Positions 16,401 through 23,795 of a stretch of DNA of 40,011 nt are shown one piece after another. The translations under genes and the position numbers were made by a program. Source of the DNA: a virus; IMG/VR virus record IMGVR_UViG_3300025325_000066, positions 1-40,011 of that record; one strand, 5' to 3'. Position 1 is the first letter of the stretch, and every line of letters starts with the position of its first letter. The notes beneath the pieces were generated by a model, which saw only the letters and a list, made by a program, of their open reading frames with translations, was not told the origin of the DNA and searched no databases.

Positions 16401-16830
16401 TCACTTCTCCCTGTGTACTCGTTTCAACATGCTGTGTCCGATGGCCCATTTCCGCTGCAATATCATCCAATAATCCTCGATATTGATTGAGTGCCTTAGC
16501 TGATAATGCACCGGGGATTGTCAGCAACGAGAACATCTGCTCTGCCAATTGGTTCAGGTCAGCAATACGCTTCCAGTATAGTGCATACCCTGACTCCATA
16601 GCGGTTTCCTTCAGCCGATCAAGGTGCGCTTTGGCAACCTCGGCGTCTTTGTCTTTGACACGCTGCTGCCAACCATGATGAACTGACCACTGAGCTATGG
16701 TGCGGATATGTCTTGTTGGGGGTTTTGCAGTACCTTCGCGATATATCTGATGAAGAGCACGATGGGAGCGCGAAGGACCTAGCGCGTAGTAATCATCAAA
16801 GGCCTTTGCGGCCTTGGGGCTTTCCTGCAT
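16318..16830 (-). CDS. Terminase small subunit
   Basis: A 170-residue protein directly upstream of the large subunit. Its N-terminal part (SPKAAKAFDDYYALGPSRSH, then IRTIAQWSVHHGWQQRV) is the helix-turn-helix DNA-binding domain of phage small terminases, followed by a long helical oligomerisation region and a polar C-terminal tail. It recognises packaging sites and recruits the large subunit. No strong promoter is visible just upstream, so it is probably read from the glycan operon or from a late promoter not recognised here. Confidence 0.82.
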   Translation of the reverse strand: MQESPKAAKAFDDYYALGPSRSHRALHQIYREGTAKPPTRHIRTIAQWSVHHGWQQRVKDKDAEVAKAHLDRLKETAMESGYALYWKRIADLNQLAEQMFSLLTIPGALSAKALNQYRGLLDDIAAEMGHRTQHVETSTQGEVIVRVQYENTPRPHRNAEAPARPATPIH

Positions 16831-16839
16831 GATTTCATA

Positions 16840-16923
16840 TTAGCATAGAAATCCCAGCAATCCTATAATCTGTTCTTTCGTCAAATCAAACCATTCCCCA
16901 TTCATGCGATGGGCGGCAAAATA
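16840..16923 (-). pseudogene. Remnant of a GIY-YIG / T5orf172-type nuclease C-terminus
   Basis: In the minus-strand frame ending with TAA at 16840, an ORF fragment reads YFAAHRMNGEWFDLTKEQ followed by a leucine-rich end. The pattern of a small helix, His, Arg, then GEWF-x-L-x-x-E-x-I is the usual C-terminal end of GIY-YIG endonucleases. Just upstream the frame has stop codons, so only this end survives. An overlapping 23-residue reading (16902-16973) is coupled to the preceding glycosyltransferase gene but looks non-functional. It marks one boundary of the glycan block. Confidence 0.5.
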
Positions 16924-16965
16924 CTTATGTCAGATTCATAGAATCGTTGGACGATTTGTTTGTAG

Positions 16966-17661
16966 TCAATCATACCGCGCCCTCGCTAACTCAATCTCTT
17001 TCCCAGCCGTCCCATCCGCATTGAATCTCGCTTCGGCCTGATCGGGCCTACGGAGATAGATGCCAAGGACTTCCCGCACATGATAGAAGGTCTGGTCGTA
17101 GGCCGCGAGTCGCAACCAGAATTCGTAGTCTCCTACGCTCTTGAACGTTCCATCGAATAGGCCGTACTTATCATGTAAGGACTTCCTCCACATCGGTTGA
17201 GGGCCGAGGAAGCAGTGTTTCATCAGCTCGGATAGTCCACCCTCAGCCCAGCGGAAGTAGCCAATGCGCCAGGCGTATTCAAACCCTCCCGCGAGGTCGG
17301 CAACGATGTCCACGTCTCCATAAGCCACGGCCACATCGGGATGGCGATCCAGAATGCCGGCGAGCCTCTCTATTCCATATCGAGCCAACCGATCATCGGC
17401 ATTGGCGCTCGTCAGATACTCGCCTTGAGCAGCAGCCGCCCCGATGTTCCAGGCCTCGTAGATGGTGAGATTGGGTTCTGCATCAATCAGAAGATCGCCA
17501 GCCAAGGGATTGAGCAATCGATCCGCGATGTCGTATTCCTTGGAGCGGGTGGGAGCGATGACGATAATCTGGGGCCGCAGGTTCTGATGGATGAGATTCG
17601 CAATCCGGCCTTCAAGATAGGACTCGCAGAAGTAGGCGCTGACAATGGCGGAAACTTTCAT
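16966..17661 (-). CDS. GT2-family glycosyltransferase
   Basis: A 231-residue GT-A fold enzyme. It starts with VSAIVSAYFCESYLEGRI and has the nucleotide-sugar region LTIYEAWNIGAAAAQGEYL followed by SANADDR (86-91), the probable metal-binding DD of GT2 enzymes. A later segment, SVGDYEFWLRLA, fits the acceptor-side catalytic loop. It is the last gene of the glycan operon and overlaps the FkbM gene by 4 bp. It probably adds a sugar to a virion or host-surface glycan; donor and acceptor are not visible from sequence. Confidence 0.85.
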   Translation of the reverse strand: MKVSAIVSAYFCESYLEGRIANLIHQNLRPQIIVIAPTRSKEYDIADRLLNPLAGDLLIDAEPNLTIYEAWNIGAAAAQGEYLTSANADDRLARYGIERLAGILDRHPDVAVAYGDVDIVADLAGGFEYAWRIGYFRWAEGGLSELMKHCFLGPQPMWRKSLHDKYGLFDGTFKSVGDYEFWLRLAAYDQTFYHVREVLGIYLRRPDQAEARFNADGTAGKEIELARARYD

Positions 17662-18440
17662 CGACGGGCAAACAGTGTCGAGTGTCCGGGCCAGATCGTG
17701 CCCAGCTCGTAGGGTTCTACTTTCATAGATTCCCTATTTACCCAGTCCAATTTATAGTCACTATCCTTCAATTGTCTGGCTAGATTATCTTGGGCATTTG
17801 TCTCGGTCTGATTTCCTGCATGCGCCTCGATGATCCATGACTCAATCTTCATGGATCCAAGTGCATCAGGAACAACCATGTATTCTGCCCCCTCGATGTC
17901 CAACTTCACGACTTCGGCTTTGGGATCGATGTCCATAAGCCGGATCGCTTCGACCGGAATGCCCGTAGATACAAGCGCCCCATTGGACTGTCCATTGTAG
18001 TGAACGGTACCGTTCTCCTTCCAAAGAACAGCCGCCTTGAGTATCCAGGGCCAATCCTGAAATCCGTTGAGGGCGATATTCACTTCGGCGATGTCAAGGT
18101 TAGAAGGATGCGGATCAACGAGCGTGACCCAGTTTGCCTTCTGGCTGAGAAGGATCAGACCATAATGTCCATGATGGCAACCGCCGTCCACGATCCGCTT
18201 GTTCTTCAGTGGGATGTTATCAAGCACCCATTGATATTCTAATAAAGCATAGGAGCGAGGAGGATCGTACCAATCCTTTGCTAATGGAGTCCCGACAAAG
18301 AACTCGAGATCGTTAATTCCGTGTTGGATGATATAGGGCTCAAACTGTTCCATGCGCCAATGTCCTGAGGCTAGTTGAAATAATTTCTTCGATTCATCGG
18401 GCAACCAGGCCACGATATGCCTCGTAGTCTGCGACATCAT
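17658..18440 (-). CDS. FkbM-family methyltransferase
   Basis: A 260-residue protein with the SAM-binding loop VDGGCHHGHYGL and the FkbM hallmark KLDIEGAEY, followed by a PxALGSMKIESWIIE strand. FkbM enzymes O-methylate sugars and other small or glycan substrates. With glycosyltransferases on both sides, methylation of a glycan is the best inference. The ATG at 18440 gives a 47 bp overlap with the nucleotidyltransferase gene; a GTG at 18416 or nearby is a possible alternative start. The spacing to the following GT2 gene is an ATGA overlap. Confidence 0.85.
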   Translation of the reverse strand: MMSQTTRHIVAWLPDESKKLFQLASGHWRMEQFEPYIIQHGINDLEFFVGTPLAKDWYDPPRSYALLEYQWVLDNIPLKNKRIVDGGCHHGHYGLILLSQKANWVTLVDPHPSNLDIAEVNIALNGFQDWPWILKAAVLWKENGTVHYNGQSNGALVSTGIPVEAIRLMDIDPKAEVVKLDIEGAEYMVVPDALGSMKIESWIIEAHAGNQTETNAQDNLARQLKDSDYKLDWVNRESMKVEPYELGTIWPGHSTLFARR

Positions 18441-19020
18441 GATAATAGTCCATCTGAATGGTGTAGTGCTTGACCTGTTCCAAGGCTAGATTGAGCGCGT
18501 CGGTATGATGGGTGAGATAAGTCTCGTATAAAATCCTCATCACAGATTGGGGCCAGCCGAGCACGCCCCAGGCTTTGAGGAACTGGCCTCGATTCTCTGG
18601 GTTTTTGTCGTCAATCCGACTGTCTCGCCATACTCCATACCGATGCCCTTCCAATGTGTCGAAGAGACCGATCATCATGAAACTCAGATGTGGAGGGTGG
18701 GGAAAGACGGTTTCAGGAAAGACTGTATCCGGCATGGCAAAGAAATAATAATCCGCCTCAAGGGTCACAGAGCGAATGCCCGAGAGCAGGGTATCTCCAT
18801 TCTGAAGCACGAAGCAGACATTGGAGAAACCTTCGAGCTCCTGAGCATGCTGGGCGATCTTGTCGGGGTTACTGATTACGACGACGGCATCGGAAACCTT
18901 CCACAGGATGCGCACCGTCCGATGCAATAGGGATTCCCCAGAGTCCCAAGGAAGCAACTCCTTGAGAAGTCCTCCGAAGCGTTCGGCCTTTCCTGCAGCC
19001 GGGACGATCCCGACGATCAA
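18394..19020 (-). CDS. Sugar-phosphate nucleotidyltransferase-like protein
   Basis: A 208-residue protein with the opening GIVPAAGKAERFGGLLKELLP, the nucleotide-binding signature of sugar nucleotidyltransferases (glycine-rich loop, then a Lys). It also has VVVISNPD and a later PDTVFPE segment. The family activates sugar phosphates to NDP-sugars. It is somewhat short, lacking a C-terminal hexapeptide domain. Next to glycosyltransferases it would supply the donor sugar. It overlaps the GT2 gene upstream by 4 bp. Confidence 0.82.
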   Translation of the reverse strand: MIVGIVPAAGKAERFGGLLKELLPWDSGESLLHRTVRILWKVSDAVVVISNPDKIAQHAQELEGFSNVCFVLQNGDTLLSGIRSVTLEADYYFFAMPDTVFPETVFPHPPHLSFMMIGLFDTLEGHRYGVWRDSRIDDKNPENRGQFLKAWGVLGWPQSVMRILYETYLTHHTDALNLALEQVKHYTIQMDYYHDVADYEAYRGLVAR

Positions 19021-19634
19021 TTGAAGACCCTCCAGTCTTTCTCATCTCCAATCTGGATCTTGTGCTTGGTCTCAAGATAGAACTTGTTCTTCAGACGAAT
19101 CTCAGAATAGCGCGGGACCGCCCAGCGGGTTTTCCCTCCATAGTGCAAAACAGGGAGGTTGGATTTCTCAATCCGGAAGCCCGCCTGCTGCGCTCGGAGA
19201 CAGTAATCAGTATCGTCAAAGCCGCAGACTTCGAAGGCTTCATCGAAAGACCCAACTGCTTCCCTTACGGACCTTGGTATAGCGAATAACCACAGCCCCA
19301 GCCAGCGCAGATCCCCAAACGTGATCAGCTGATTCCCCCAGAGTGCGTCATGGGTCATCCAGGCCAGCGCCTCCCGGATGGATCCGGTCGCCACGATGTC
19401 ATTGTTGAGAACCACGATCCAGTCCGGGTCCCCGGCGGCCGCGATCCCTACGTTGATCGCCGCGGCGTAGCAGACCCGAGCCGGAAGCTGGATCGCATCG
19501 GGGTAAGGCGTGTCGGACGCATTGTCGATCACGATTAGATCAATGCCAGGATCGAAAGCTTGAATAGATTTAATGGCCGGCTGGGTCCATTCATGCCAGC
19601 CATTGATTCCGACGATAATGATCAAGACGTTCAA
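19017..19634 (-). CDS. GT2-family glycosyltransferase
   Basis: A 205-residue GT-A enzyme with VIDNASDTPYPD (about 35-46), VLNNDI (75-80, the DXD-like metal site) and the acceptor motif GFDDTDYCLRAQQAGF. These are the usual landmarks of rhamnosyltransferase-like GT2 enzymes. The gene overlaps its neighbours by 4 bp on both sides. It is shorter than bacterial relatives, having only the catalytic domain. The acceptor is not identifiable. Confidence 0.87.
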   Translation of the reverse strand: MNVLIIIVGINGWHEWTQPAIKSIQAFDPGIDLIVIDNASDTPYPDAIQLPARVCYAAAINVGIAAAGDPDWIVVLNNDIVATGSIREALAWMTHDALWGNQLITFGDLRWLGLWLFAIPRSVREAVGSFDEAFEVCGFDDTDYCLRAQQAGFRIEKSNLPVLHYGGKTRWAVPRYSEIRLKNKFYLETKHKIQIGDEKDWRVFN

Positions 19635-19909
19635 TGAATAACCTCTTCCAACATGCTCTCCCCAAGATCACCGGCCACATCGGTCCAATAGAGTGGGAAC
19701 CAAACATCCATGAAGGCCGGCGGGGGATAACCATTCCTGCGGCTCAAAATCGTGGCAATCTTGCCGCTATGATCTATCCCCCATCTCTGAATCTGATTTT
19801 CATTGAAGGATTTAATGCGAACTTTCTGTCCGACTTCGAATTGAAAACGCCGATCATTGGAACTATCCCCTCCGCTAAGAATCTGATCCATGACCTGACT
19901 CATATTCAT
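19631..19909 (-). CDS. Small beta-barrel protein in glycan operon, unknown
   Basis: A 92-residue protein with the segment RFQFEVGQKVRIKSFNEN, characteristic of small SH3-like barrels, and an aromatic patch (PPPAFMDVWFPLYW). It sits between two glycosyltransferases, overlapping the upstream gene by 35 bp and the downstream one by 4 bp. It has no signal peptide. It might bind nucleic acid or act as a cofactor for the enzymes; I do not recognise a family. Confidence 0.6.
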   Translation of the reverse strand: MNMSQVMDQILSGGDSSNDRRFQFEVGQKVRIKSFNENQIQRWGIDHSGKIATILSRRNGYPPPAFMDVWFPLYWTDVAGDLGESMLEEVIH

Positions 19910-21344
19910 GCCAATCTCCTTTCTCGAACACCTCCAGCGCCGAATTGGGTGTCAGATTAAACACTCGTCGACTATCCGCCTCGAATGCGATCTTCGCCAT
20001 CTGATAGGCCGCAGCCGATCTCATAAGGTCCGGCGCATGCCACTTATTCCCGTCCGAGAAATACCGCGAGTCGAAGTGATTGGGATCCTCGCCCTGCGCG
20101 ACCAGTTCCTGATTTGGACTTCCCTCGTGAATATAGCGATGATCCACTCCTACCAGGAGAACGGTTGAGAAACCCATCCAGTAGGCCAGTTGGAGAGCCA
20201 CAAAAGAAACGGTGTGCCCTTCATAGAGGCCCCGCCTCGGATCGGGGAAGAACAAGGTGTCGCCCAAAGATCTCACAGGAACCACAGTCGGCTGCTGGGC
20301 CACTGCCAGATTCTGCGCCAGATAATGCTCAGAAAGAAAGAACCGCTTTACCTTCCCTTTATAGGCTTGCAGCATCTCGCGCCCGAACTGATCTAACACG
20401 AGCGGATTGACCGCCGCGTAATAGTACGGCGTGAAGCCGGCCAACCGATAGATGCGGTTCGTCCCGAAGGATGGATACTTCTGCAGGAACTCAAGCGGGA
20501 TGTCTTTCAGCGAGGGCCCATTCCCGATGATGAGTCCTGTCTCGCCCTTGTGGATGTCTTTGAGCTCCTGCCACTTTCGTTCGGCATCCTGCATGACCGT
20601 AGGATCATTCAACCAAGGTTCTGGACGCGTCCGGGTCGATTGATCAGGAACCAACTTGCCCTGACGAATAAGCCAGGGTCGCTCATCAATCCACATCGTA
20701 TCTTGATGAGGTGAGATCAGGCGCATGTCGCAGTAGAGCTTAATCCCAGCCTTCCGGCACTTCTGGGAAAAGTCCCAATCCTCTCCAAGGAAAGTATCCT
20801 CCCCATCCTCATAGATCATTCGGAACCAGGGATAACGAAAGCCCTTGGCTTCCAGTTCAGTAAAGACCTTCCTCCGAATACAGAGCGCGGCGGCACCCAC
20901 GATGTCCGCCTCCATCACCCCGGCGGTCCATTCGATCGGCTGGGCCAAGTCCTCCCCTTTCATCACATAGACCTGGGGATCGAAGGGTTCGCCTCTTCGG
21001 AATGCCAATGCCCCAACAACCGGGAGATTGTCTTCGATGAGTTTCAAGACCACATCATGGGAATGCAGATGATCGGTATCGAGCATCGTCAGTGAGGATT
21101 CAGGATGCGTGGTGATCTCCATGAATTTCTTGGCGATCCGGTTGCGGGCGACATCTACCCTAGCATAGGGATGTCTAACCCGCCGAATCCCGTGAAGCGC
21201 ACAGAAGGCAGCCATATCCTCACGAGCATCGGTGACCTCAGAAGAGATGTATCTTTCATTCAAAAAACCAAACCAATGAGTAGGCCCAGGCCCTTCCTGT
21301 TTGACTTCAGGTTGGCGATGTGGCCGGCGCTGGCGGCGCCTCAT
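19875..21344 (-). CDS. Two-domain glycosyltransferase: GT-A plus DUF115/MAF-like
   Basis: A 489-residue protein. Residues about 30-225 form a GT-A-like domain with LTMLDTDHLHSHD (DTD at 89-91) and the acceptor segment FLGEDWDFSQKC. Residues about 265-480 carry GLIIGNGPSLKDI (274-279 being GNGPSL), the signature of DUF115 / MAF-type glycosyltransferases, which attach sugars (often nonulosonic acids) to protein. The C-terminal part has SFVALQLAYWMGFSTVLLVG. The fusion may extend and transfer the same glycan. It is the first enzyme of the operon and starts by ATGA coupling to a short gene. Confidence 0.83.
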   Translation of the reverse strand: MRRRQRRPHRQPEVKQEGPGPTHWFGFLNERYISSEVTDAREDMAAFCALHGIRRVRHPYARVDVARNRIAKKFMEITTHPESSLTMLDTDHLHSHDVVLKLIEDNLPVVGALAFRRGEPFDPQVYVMKGEDLAQPIEWTAGVMEADIVGAAALCIRRKVFTELEAKGFRYPWFRMIYEDGEDTFLGEDWDFSQKCRKAGIKLYCDMRLISPHQDTMWIDERPWLIRQGKLVPDQSTRTRPEPWLNDPTVMQDAERKWQELKDIHKGETGLIIGNGPSLKDIPLEFLQKYPSFGTNRIYRLAGFTPYYYAAVNPLVLDQFGREMLQAYKGKVKRFFLSEHYLAQNLAVAQQPTVVPVRSLGDTLFFPDPRRGLYEGHTVSFVALQLAYWMGFSTVLLVGVDHRYIHEGSPNQELVAQGEDPNHFDSRYFSDGNKWHAPDLMRSAAAYQMAKIAFEADSRRVFNLTPNSALEVFEKGDWHEYESGHGSDS

Positions 21345-21466
21345 TTGAATTCCTGGGGCGAGAGGGAGTTCATGCGTGCTTCCATACCTGTTGATTCAGG
21401 ACCTCCCTCACGGGCGCGCTTCCCGCAGGCTCGAACACCCTCGCCCCCCAGAAACTCAAATGGCAC
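21341..21466 (-). CDS. 41-residue peptide linking HNH gene to glycan operon
   Basis: A GTG-started short ORF (opening PFEFLGGEGVRACGKRA) that begins 2 bp after the HNH stop. Its own TGA overlaps the ATG of the glycosyltransferase (ATGA). The continuity of overlaps argues that it is translated, but the sequence is low in recognisable features. It could be a small structural peptide or a decayed end of the HNH gene. Low confidence. Confidence 0.4.
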   Translation of the reverse strand: MPFEFLGGEGVRACGKRAREGGPESTGMEARMNSLSPQEFK

Positions 21467-21467
21467 C

Positions 21468-21995
21468 TCATGCCTGCTGGCGCCGGCCCCAATATCTCTG
21501 CTTTCTGATTGCGTCGGCTGTATTCTGTTTTGGCGTTCCATCATAGAGATGTGCTGGATTGACACAATTCGGATTGTCGCATCGATGGAGTGCCCAATTT
21601 TCCGGCCAGCGACCATGGGCCAGATAGAATGACATCCTATGTGCATATCGAACAGGAGGAACAAATGCTCGGCTTGAGAATAACCCATAGCCTTGACGGT
21701 AGGTATGCCCCGTCCATGGCCAACACTCATCATCAGAGCGACGATCTACAAAATGCCAGAATCGCTCTAGGGCTCCCTTTATCCGGTAATCATCTGCAAT
21801 TCCCGCCCAGATCCTAGCATCAATCTTCCTACGGACGAAATCGATTGACTGTGGTTGTGATATGCCAAGGCATATTTGTCTGACTCTTTCCCTGGTTAGC
21901 CCATATGATGCACCGATAGACGCGAGGGTATGGCCCTGCGCTCGGAGATCCCGAATATTGCTGTTCCGTTTTTGGATACCCAGCTCTTCTGACAC
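21468..21995 (-). CDS. HNH endonuclease with N-terminal HTH
   Basis: A 175-residue protein. The first 50 residues carry a sigma-like HTH (LASIGASYGLTRERVRQICLG); residues about 85-165 are an HNH_3-type nuclease (CWPWTGHTYRQGYG, then WALHRCDNPNCVNPAHLYDG). This is the usual form of a free-standing phage homing endonuclease. Start is GTG with a GGAGGA ribosome site just upstream. It lies at the upstream edge of the glycan operon, and the GIY-YIG remnant lies at the other edge. Confidence 0.87.
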   Translation of the reverse strand: MSEELGIQKRNSNIRDLRAQGHTLASIGASYGLTRERVRQICLGISQPQSIDFVRRKIDARIWAGIADDYRIKGALERFWHFVDRRSDDECWPWTGHTYRQGYGLFSSRAFVPPVRYAHRMSFYLAHGRWPENWALHRCDNPNCVNPAHLYDGTPKQNTADAIRKQRYWGRRQQA

Positions 21996-22043
21996 CGCCT
22001 TCCTCCAGACATATCCTCGATCAGCCCACCGAACCCAACTCGG

Positions 22044-22205
22044 CTAGGATGGCTTTGAGTTACGCCGATTCTTCTTGTAAGCCTGTTCGATCAGTCTCCG
22101 CAAAATATAGGATCGGGAACGGTCCTCTTGGCGACAGAGATCATCGAGCATTTTGGCCTGTTCCGGGGTCAGCCGGGCGGCAATCATCACGGTTACAGGT
22201 TCCAT
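22044..22205 (-). CDS. Ribbon-helix-helix (CopG-like) regulator
   Basis: A 53-residue protein in the minus frame: MEPVTVMIAARLTPEQAKML, then DDLCRQEDRSRSYILRR and a basic tail. The short beta strand, helix, SRSYILR turn and second helix are the ribbon-helix-helix fold of CopG/Arc repressors. It is expressed from a consensus promoter whose -10 ends six bases before the ATG, so the message is probably leaderless. A palindrome overlaps the same promoter and may be its own operator. It lies at the divergent centre of the genome, a logical site for an early/late switch. Confidence 0.8.
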   Translation of the reverse strand: MEPVTVMIAARLTPEQAKMLDDLCRQEDRSRSYILRRLIEQAYKKNRRNSKPS

Positions 22206-22211
22206 GCCCAC

Positions 22212-22239
22212 AGTATAAGCTCTAGTTATACCATGTCAA
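22212..22239 (-). promoter_or_regulatory. Promoter of the RHH regulator (TTGACA-N16-TATACT)
   Basis: On the minus strand TTGACA (22234-22239) and TATACT (22212-22217) are separated by 16 nt. The -10 ends six bases upstream of the ATG (22205), placing the transcription start at or beside the start codon. No ribosome site fits in this space, so initiation would be leaderless. Confidence 0.75.
22213..22231. promoter_or_regulatory. Palindromic candidate operator GTATAA-N7-TTATAC
   Basis: GTATAA (22213-22218) and TTATAC (22226-22231) form a perfect 6-bp inverted repeat with a 7-nt centre, lying over the -10 and spacer of the regulator promoter. A further TTATAC half-site lies at 22281-22286, near the rightward early start. 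RHH proteins bind such palindromes as dimers; autoregulation and control of the early arm is an inference. Confidence 0.6.
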
Positions 22240-22262
22240 ACAATTTTAAGGTAATCGTAGGT

Positions 22263-22289
22263 TTGGAAATGATTGATTTGTTATACAAT
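22263..22289 (+). promoter_or_regulatory. Possible early rightward promoter (TTGGAA-N15-TACAAT)
   Basis: The -35-like TTGGAA (22263-22268) and -10-like TACAAT (22284-22289) have a short 15-nt spacer, so the match is weak. A promoter must lie in this interval since the early genes begin at 22313. The spacing suggests activation by a factor or an alternative -10. Confidence 0.35.
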
Positions 22290-22312
22290 GGCCTCAAGAG
22301 AAGGAGCTTCCG

Positions 22313-22507
22313 ATGATAGAACAGGCGTTCGCCCCAGAGCCCCACCAACAACTGATCGACGGCCTGAATGCCCTGATGCTGGAGGGCCAACTCGACAAGG
22401 CCGAGGCCCTGAAGATCATCGCGTACTATAACGAGATGCATCCACATGCTAGTTGGCTGGATGGCTCCGTTCTCTGGCAGCTTCGAAAAGACTTGGGGGC
22501 AGCATGA
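22313..22507 (+). CDS. First early protein, 64 residues, unknown
   Basis: A small soluble protein (opening MIEQAFAPEPHQQLIDGLNA) made of two or three predicted helices. It has an AAGGAG ribosome site seven bases before the ATG. It is the first gene of the early arm and overlaps the next by ATGA. The helical, acidic character is that of small anti-host or anti-defence phage proteins, but no family is recognised. Confidence 0.7.
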   Translation: MIEQAFAPEPHQQLIDGLNALMLEGQLDKAEALKIIAYYNEMHPHASWLDGSVLWQLRKDLGAA

Positions 22508-22749
22508 ATGTCTTCCCCAGCCGATACCGAGACCGCTGCGGAACCTGCCTACTTCCTATTCGCAAGGGTGAGCTGATCCGCCGATTGGAAATCCCAGCGA
22601 GAATTGAGATCCTCGAGCGCTACAACTACGACAAACAGCGAACCGAGGGCGGCGGAATCCGAAGCCTGAAATATGCTCATGCTCGATGCCCGAACCGCTG
22701 CCCGATCTGCGGGCAGGCTGAACCCCATGTATGTCGAGAAAGTCTATAG
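22504..22749 (+). CDS. Zinc-ribbon-like early protein
   Basis: An 81-residue protein with two Cys pairs (DRCGTCLLPI near residue 10, and CPNRCPICG near 65), followed by HVCRESL. The pattern fits a small zinc ribbon, typical of DNA- or RNA-binding phage accessory proteins. The start is the ATG at 22504, overlapping the stop of the first gene. It precedes the ERF gene by nine bases, with AGGAGAGG between. Confidence 0.7.
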   Translation: MNVFPSRYRDRCGTCLLPIRKGELIRRLEIPARIEILERYNYDKQRTEGGGIRSLKYAHARCPNRCPICGQAEPHVCRESL

Positions 22750-22758
22750 GAGAGGACC

Positions 22759-23415
22759 ATGACTGACAACGGAAAGATTGGAACGGCTATTCTGGGAGTG
22801 ATGTCCGAGGTCGGCTATGTACAGAAGCAGCGGGCCGCCGGGCTGAATTACAGCTTTGCGTCCGAGGCCGCCTTGATCGAAGCCCTGAGGCCGGCAATGC
22901 TGAATCATGGCGTCTTCGCCTCGGTCGTAGGTCTCACAGAGATCACGCAGGATGGGTTCGTCACTAAGAGTGGGACTGCGATGAACCGCACTTTCGTTCA
23001 TGGAGTCGTGCGGTTCACTCATCCAGCCAGCGAGACCTTCATCGATGTCCATGCGATGGGTGAAGGAATGGATGCGGGAGACAAGTCCGCAAACAAGGCG
23101 GCGACTGGTCTCCTGAAATATGCCCTGCGCCAAACCTTTTTGATTGAGACCGGCGATGATCCAGACAAGGATTCAAGCAGCTTCCAAGAACGAGCAGAAC
23201 CTGCAATGAAGACCTCGATCTCGACCAAGAAGTCAGAGATCAAAGAACCGATCAAACTCAGCGAGGATTGGACCACAATGTTCTGGCAGCTCGCCAATCA
23301 ATATGAGCTCGATAAAGAGCAAGCGGCGGAAGTGCTGCGCAATCACGATGGAAATTTTCATCATGCCTATGAAGCTCTCAAGGCAAGCCTTAAGCCGGAA
23401 GGCCCAGCTCAATGA
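22759..23415 (+). CDS. ERF-family single-strand annealing protein
   Basis: A 218-residue protein with the ERF core: LNYSFASEAALIEALRPAML near the start and the hallmark GDKSANKAATGLLKYALRQ followed by FLIETGDDPD. ERF proteins anneal complementary single strands during recombination and replication-linked repair. The C-terminal 45 residues (EQAAEVLRNHDGNFHHAYEA) form a UBA-like helical domain after a Lys/Ser linker. With no phage polymerase in view, this is the main DNA-metabolism protein of the early arm. Confidence 0.9.
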   Translation: MTDNGKIGTAILGVMSEVGYVQKQRAAGLNYSFASEAALIEALRPAMLNHGVFASVVGLTEITQDGFVTKSGTAMNRTFVHGVVRFTHPASETFIDVHAMGEGMDAGDKSANKAATGLLKYALRQTFLIETGDDPDKDSSSFQERAEPAMKTSISTKKSEIKEPIKLSEDWTTMFWQLANQYELDKEQAAEVLRNHDGNFHHAYEALKASLKPEGPAQ

Positions 23416-23471
23416 GACTCTGGATCAAACTCAAGTGGTTCCGCTTCAGAGACTGGGTACGGACCCGATGA
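23412..23471 (+). CDS. Possible 19-residue basic peptide
   Basis: A tiny ORF (opening MRLWIKLKWFRFRDWV) coupled by ATGA to the end of the ERF gene. It is rich in Trp, Arg and Lys, resembling an amphipathic membrane-active peptide. There is no other support; it could be noise next to a regulatory interval. Confidence 0.3.
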   Translation: MRLWIKLKWFRFRDWVRTR

Positions 23472-23479
23472 GGGGACTC

Positions 23480-23531
23480 CAGGCCGATCCGACCGTGACC
23501 CTGCAATACTCCCCCGCGGAGGATCGGCCTG
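23480..23531 (+). promoter_or_regulatory. 11-bp inverted repeat after the ERF gene
   Basis: CAGGCCGATCC (23480-23490) pairs perfectly with GGATCGGCCTG (23521-23531) around a 30-nt loop. It lies in the roughly 150 bp between the ERF gene and the next gene. There is no T-tract, so it is not a normal terminator. It may stabilise the ERF message, act as a processing site, or serve as a protein-binding palindrome at DNA level. An uninterrupted reading frame crosses it but has no start of its own. Confidence 0.6.
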
Positions 23532-23562
23532 TATCCCAAGGCGAGGGTCGATAGGAGAAACA

Positions 23563-23790
23563 ATGATTGAGAACTGGGTACTAGAGATCGTCGAAGCGAG
23601 TGGTTTCCCAGGGGCGACTCTGAAAGTTGGCGCAGTCGTCCGACATCCTGACGGACGAGAAGTGAAAATTACACACGGGCGCTTTTGGGGAACCTATGGC
23701 GTGTCGAATTTTTGGTACTGGGCACCGATCCTAGCGAATGGCGAATTCGGCCCAGAAGAACACGGATATGGCTGGGATCCGAAGAGTTGA
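23563..23790 (+). CDS. Small early protein, unknown
   Basis: A 75-residue protein with a beta-rich look (TLKVGAVVRHPDGREVKITH, then RFWGTYGVSNFWYW). It has a GGAG ribosome site upstream. The segment VVRHPDGREVKI resembles a small KOW/SH3-like turn as seen in proteins that bind nucleic acid, but this is not diagnostic. The following 106 bp contain a promoter and a structured leader. Confidence 0.65.
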   Translation: MIENWVLEIVEASGFPGATLKVGAVVRHPDGREVKITHGRFWGTYGVSNFWYWAPILANGEFGPEEHGYGWDPKS

Positions 23791-23795
23791 GTTGT

